Shown here piece by piece: positions 43,984 through 44,954 of a stretch of 44,954 nt of DNA. The notes beneath the pieces are model-generated. The model saw only the letters and a list, made by a program, of their open reading frames with translations, had not been told where the DNA came from and made no database searches. The stretch is from NCBI GenBank assembly GCA_011947345.1, contig JAAVTG010000741.1, forward strand, positions 1-44,954, read 5' to 3'. A program made the position numbers and the translations under genes. Position 1 is the stretch's first letter, and every line of letters begins with the position of its first letter. Source of the DNA: Phytophthora quininea. Its lineage: Eukaryota > Oomycota > Peronosporomycetes > Peronosporales > Peronosporaceae.

Positions 43984-44947
43984 CTCACTTTCCTGGCTTC
44001 CTTCCGAGTCGTCAATCGTCTCGAAGGTTGGCTTGGCGTGCTATCCCGGCACCCTTTGCTCGGTTTGCGCTCGGTTTGCTCGGTTTTGCTCGGTTTGCTG
44101 GCGCAGTCGCCCGCTTGCTTTGCTCGCTTGTTTGCCGTCCGCTTCGCCCCGCTCTTTGCCTGCCTCGTCGCAGCGTGCTGCAGTCCGCTCGTGGGTCCGC
44201 CACCAGCTCCAATGCTTCGATGGTCCGCTGCGTCATTTCTCTTTCGCCGAGCGCTGCAGCATATGCGTCCGTCGTACTCCACGTTGCCACCCTCTCGTCT
44301 CTCGACGGGACACGGCAGAGGCTGACAACTCCTCGTGCAGCCCGGCACAACTCACGAACCCGTTGTGTTACGAGTTGCGATGTTGCTGTCGCGACAGCGC
44401 CCGGTGGGTGGATCGATACCCACTCACCCAACGTTTCTGCTCTGCTCTCATGCGTTGCCGATAATTCTCTTCTGCAGCCCTGGCCTCAATGTCGATTGTT
44501 ACTTTGGACACGACCGCACGGTAGCAGCCAAGCAGCCAAACATGGACCGACTGGCAGCAATACATGGGCAGCAATGCGGAAGAGAGGGGACGGAGGGGGA
44601 TCGAAATGGAGACGCGTCGAGCCACGGTTTGGGATCTCAACGAAGCCGTCACCAAGCCGTCCCGCAAGCCGCAGGACATTGAGACCGTGTTCAGGCGTGG
44701 GTGGCGCGACAGCAGGCTATGGGGCTATGGGTTGATAAGACGCCTCTGCGGGAAGGCAGTGAGCGAGCGAGCAAGTAGAGTTTGCGCGGGTGGCGAGGCG
44801 GTCGATGCGTTGCGTTTTGGGACACGTGACGCACGGTGGGGCTAGCTTGGATGTGCGCTTGGTAATGTGGCCACTGGGGAGCGCGTGCGGTTGCTGTGGG
44901 CGCCGATCTGAGCGGTGAGGAAATTTGAGAAGTGTAGACTTTACAGA

Positions 44948-44954
44948 GCCCCTA
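44948..44954 (+). tRNA. trnT(agu): tRNA-Thr, unit 22, first 7 bases only
   Basis: GCCCCTA at the last base of the window, preceded by the usual ACTTTACAGA leader, so another copy is cut by the window edge. Confidence 0.85.

Larger units (their letters stand above)
22753..44954 (+). repeat. Tandem array of ~1.03-1.06-kb units, each with one tRNA-Thr
   Basis: The array begins with the last 212 bp of a unit, followed by 21 complete units measured tRNA start to tRNA start (1033-1064 bp) and the first 7 bases of a 22nd tRNA at the window end. All units point the same way. A unit holds, in order: the tRNA; about 80 bp of spacer; a block of GCTCGGTTTT 10-mers of variable number; about 500 bp with a perfect 14-bp palindrome and a hairpin; a short AAGCCGTCACC duplication; a GC-rich leader with CACGTGAC; and an AAATTT about 25 bp before the next tRNA. 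Units differ mostly by small indels and 10-mer copy number. Units 2 and 3 (from 24009 and 25073) have equal length and appear identical. The array runs off the window end. Confidence 0.97.

Noticed and set aside
22949..44735. Many long repeated reading frames (up to about 330 codons) in each array unit, on both strands
   Set aside because: They overlap the tRNA (text such as YSSVVEHPLSKRKVGSS is translated tRNA), shift frame with each 10-mer indel, and exist in several frames at once. GC-rich repeats without stops explain them.
22753..44954. CRISPR array or rDNA array
   Set aside because: Units are about 1 kb with near-identical spacers, in a eukaryote, and no rRNA or 5S sequence was recognised.

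Overview
The window looks like nuclear DNA of an oomycete, most likely Phytophthora or a close relative. The reasons are compact GC-rich genes with 57-140 bp GT-AG introns, a mitochondrial-type lipoyl synthase and alternative NADH dehydrogenases, and a transposon mix (Helitron, Crypton-type tyrosine recombinase, hAT, piggyBac, LTR) of the kind found in these genomes. Genus is inferred, not proven.

Layout. (1) 1-6438 is a gene island: 5' end of lipoyl synthase (-), a small two-exon unknown gene (+, divergent from it), ribosomal protein eS7 (-, three exons), possible unknown minus-strand coding pieces, then a tandem pair of type II NADH dehydrogenases (+). (2) 6500-7400 holds broken Trp-rich reading frames reminiscent of Sfi1-type repeats. 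(3) 7426-22041 is a transposon graveyard: a Helitron 3' half with its terminal hairpin and CTAGT end (7700-8902), a Crypton-type recombinase gene in several frames (9679-11694), a solo LTR or TIR element with ACAT duplications (13600-14430), a complete hAT copy with a perfect 8-bp target duplication (14597-16522), and a 4.9-kb piggyBac-type element (17171-22041) whose multi-exon transposase has introns rich in an ACATGTTGTAT-like word. The piggyBac copy sits inside another reading frame whose halves join in frame.

(4) 22753-44954, half of the window, is a head-to-tail tandem array of about 1.03-1.06-kb units, each with one intact-looking tRNA-Thr (anticodon AGT). There are 21 full tRNA copies plus the first 7 bases of a 22nd at the last base of the window. 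Each unit also has a cluster of GCTCGGTTTT 10-mers about 80 bp after the tRNA (the first T4 runs, so probable Pol III stops), a perfect GCTGTCGCGACAGC palindrome next to a second hairpin, and a CACGTGAC box about 120 bp before the next tRNA. This tRNA satellite is the most unusual item here.

Nearly every recognisable protein gene, housekeeping or transposon, has one or more breaks that look like single missing bases. In the housekeeping genes (eS7, both NADH dehydrogenases) adding back the inferred missing bases gives whole-codon lengths, which suggests uncorrected deletion errors in the sequence rather than decay. In the transposons true decay is also likely.
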